Below the pieces are notes generated by a model, which did not search any database, had not been told where the DNA came from, and was given only the letters and a program-made list of their open reading frames with translations. Of a stretch of 7,196 nt of DNA, positions 6,592 through 7,196 are shown piece after piece. A program made the translations under genes and the position numbers. The stretch is from assembly GCA_030018875.1 (NCBI GenBank), contig JASEHK010000074.1, forward strand, positions 1 to 7,196, given 5' to 3'. Numbering within the stretch: position 1 is the first letter of the stretch; every line of letters starts with the position of its first letter. Source of the stretch: Endomicrobiia bacterium (lineage in GTDB: Bacteria > Elusimicrobiota > Endomicrobiia > PHAN01).

Positions 6592-6600
6592 GTTCTTTAT

Positions 6601-7196
6601 TTATTTTATTTCGTCGTGGAGCATCACGGGCTTCTGATGCTGAGTCTCGGAGAGTTTGAAACACTCCAAAAACTTTTTCTTTATCTGCTCGAGCGGCGCG
6701 CGCGCCTTGTTGTAGAAAAATGTTGCAAGCGCCTCATCGGGAGTGATTTTATCGCCGATTTTTTTATGGAGAATTATACCGGCGGCATGGTCTATTTTGT
6801 CTTCCTTGGCGGCTCGTCCGGCTCCCAGTTCCAGAGAGCATATCCCGACATCGTCGGTCTTAATTTCCGATATGAAACCGCCATCCTGAATCTTTATGTC
6901 TTCGGCGAACTTTGAACGCGGAAGGACTTTTTCGGGATGCTCGGCGACGTCGGCGTCTCCGCCCTGCGCCTCGACCATTTGCGCGAACTTTTCCAGAGCC
7001 GCGCCCGAGTCGAGATTTTTCCTGGCGTCGGCGCGAGCGGTGTCAAGAGCATCATACTTGCCGGCCATCATAATCATCCTGGCGGCAAGTTCGACGACGA
7101 GCAACCTGAAATCATCGGGACCCCCGCCTTTGAGCACGGCGACGGTCTGCTCTATTTCAAGAGAGTTGCCCACGGCTTTGCCCAAGGGCTGGCTCA
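6601..7196 (-). CDS. deoA: Thymidine / pyrimidine-nucleoside phosphorylase, C-terminal part (5' end outside window)
   Basis: This enzyme family cleaves thymidine, and in the broader type uridine and deoxyuridine, with phosphate to give the base and (deoxy)ribose-1-phosphate in the cytoplasm. The reading frame is open to the window edge. Its first visible residues, SQPLGKAVGNSLEI, match the strongly conserved (M)SQPLGxAVGNxLE segment of the family, so about 198 C-terminal residues of a usual 430-440 are present. A TTG lies inside this motif and is not a start. The C-terminal alpha/beta domain is recognisable: GAGRAAKEDKIDHAAGIILHKK corresponds to the family's GxGRxxKEDxIDxAVGIxLxKK block and is followed by IGDKITPDEALATFFYN. 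The phosphate- and base-binding N-terminal half is outside the window, so thymidine-specific DeoA cannot be separated from broad pyrimidine phosphorylase (Pdp), and the symbol is provisional. It is the first visible gene of the block, 53 bases upstream of recJ. It could supply sugar-1-phosphate to the downstream sugar enzymes (inference). Confidence 0.93.
   Translation of the reverse strand, partial: SQPLGKAVGNSLEIEQTVAVLKGGGPDDFRLLVVELAARMIMMAGKYDALDTARADARKNLDSGAALEKFAQMVEAQGGDADVAEHPEKVLPRSKFAEDIKIQDGGFISEIKTDDVGICSLELGAGRAAKEDKIDHAAGIILHKKIGDKITPDEALATFFYNKARAPLEQIKKKFLECFKLSETQHQKPVMLHDEIK

Noticed and set aside
5639..6659. Two plus-strand open frames (5639-6256 and 6000-6659) opposite recJ
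   Set aside because: Both are antisense shadows of the RecJ coding sequence, have no recognisable domain, and overlap each other.
7183..7185. TTG start codon for the pyrimidine phosphorylase at 7185
   Set aside because: The frame stays open upstream and encodes SQP of the conserved MSQPLG motif in the middle of the enzyme, so the gene simply continues beyond the window.

Overview
The window is one tightly packed gene block in which all six recognisable genes lie on the minus strand, so transcription runs from the right edge to the left. The proteins are bacterial in type. Base composition looks balanced, with many GCG, GTC and GAC codons. Nothing identifies a species. The RecJ architecture and its DRDVDG motif remind me of spirochaetes or another deep-branching anaerobic lineage, but that is an unverified impression. 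No phage, transposase or tRNA genes are visible.

In order of transcription the genes are: (1) the C-terminal part of a thymidine/pyrimidine-nucleoside phosphorylase, cut by the right edge (6601-7196); (2) a 738-residue RecJ single-strand DNA exonuclease with a complete DnaQ-like DEDDh exonuclease domain inserted in it (4331-6547); (3) a second, different DHH-DHHA1 phosphoesterase of archaeal-RecJ type (3071-4327); (4) S-methyl-5'-thioadenosine phosphorylase (2161-3039); (5) a PfkB-family sugar or nucleoside kinase, overlapping gene 4 by ATGA (1199-2164); (6) a TIM-barrel sugar-phosphate isomerase/epimerase of the xylose isomerase/endonuclease IV type (165-1148). Gaps between genes are 53, 3, 31, -4 and 50 bases, which fits a single operon. 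The left 164 bases are non-coding and hold a hairpin-forming repeat in two full copies and one partial copy.

Functionally the block joins two themes. Genes 2 and 3 degrade DNA or oligonucleotides. Genes 1, 4 and 5, and probably 6, split nucleosides to base plus (deoxy)ribose-1-phosphate or methylthioribose-1-phosphate and then act on the sugar. One inferred reading is a nucleic-acid repair, turnover and salvage operon. The most striking item is the RecJ-DnaQ composite, which places a predicted 5'-3' and a predicted 3'-5' exonuclease in one polypeptide, followed three bases later by a second DHH enzyme.
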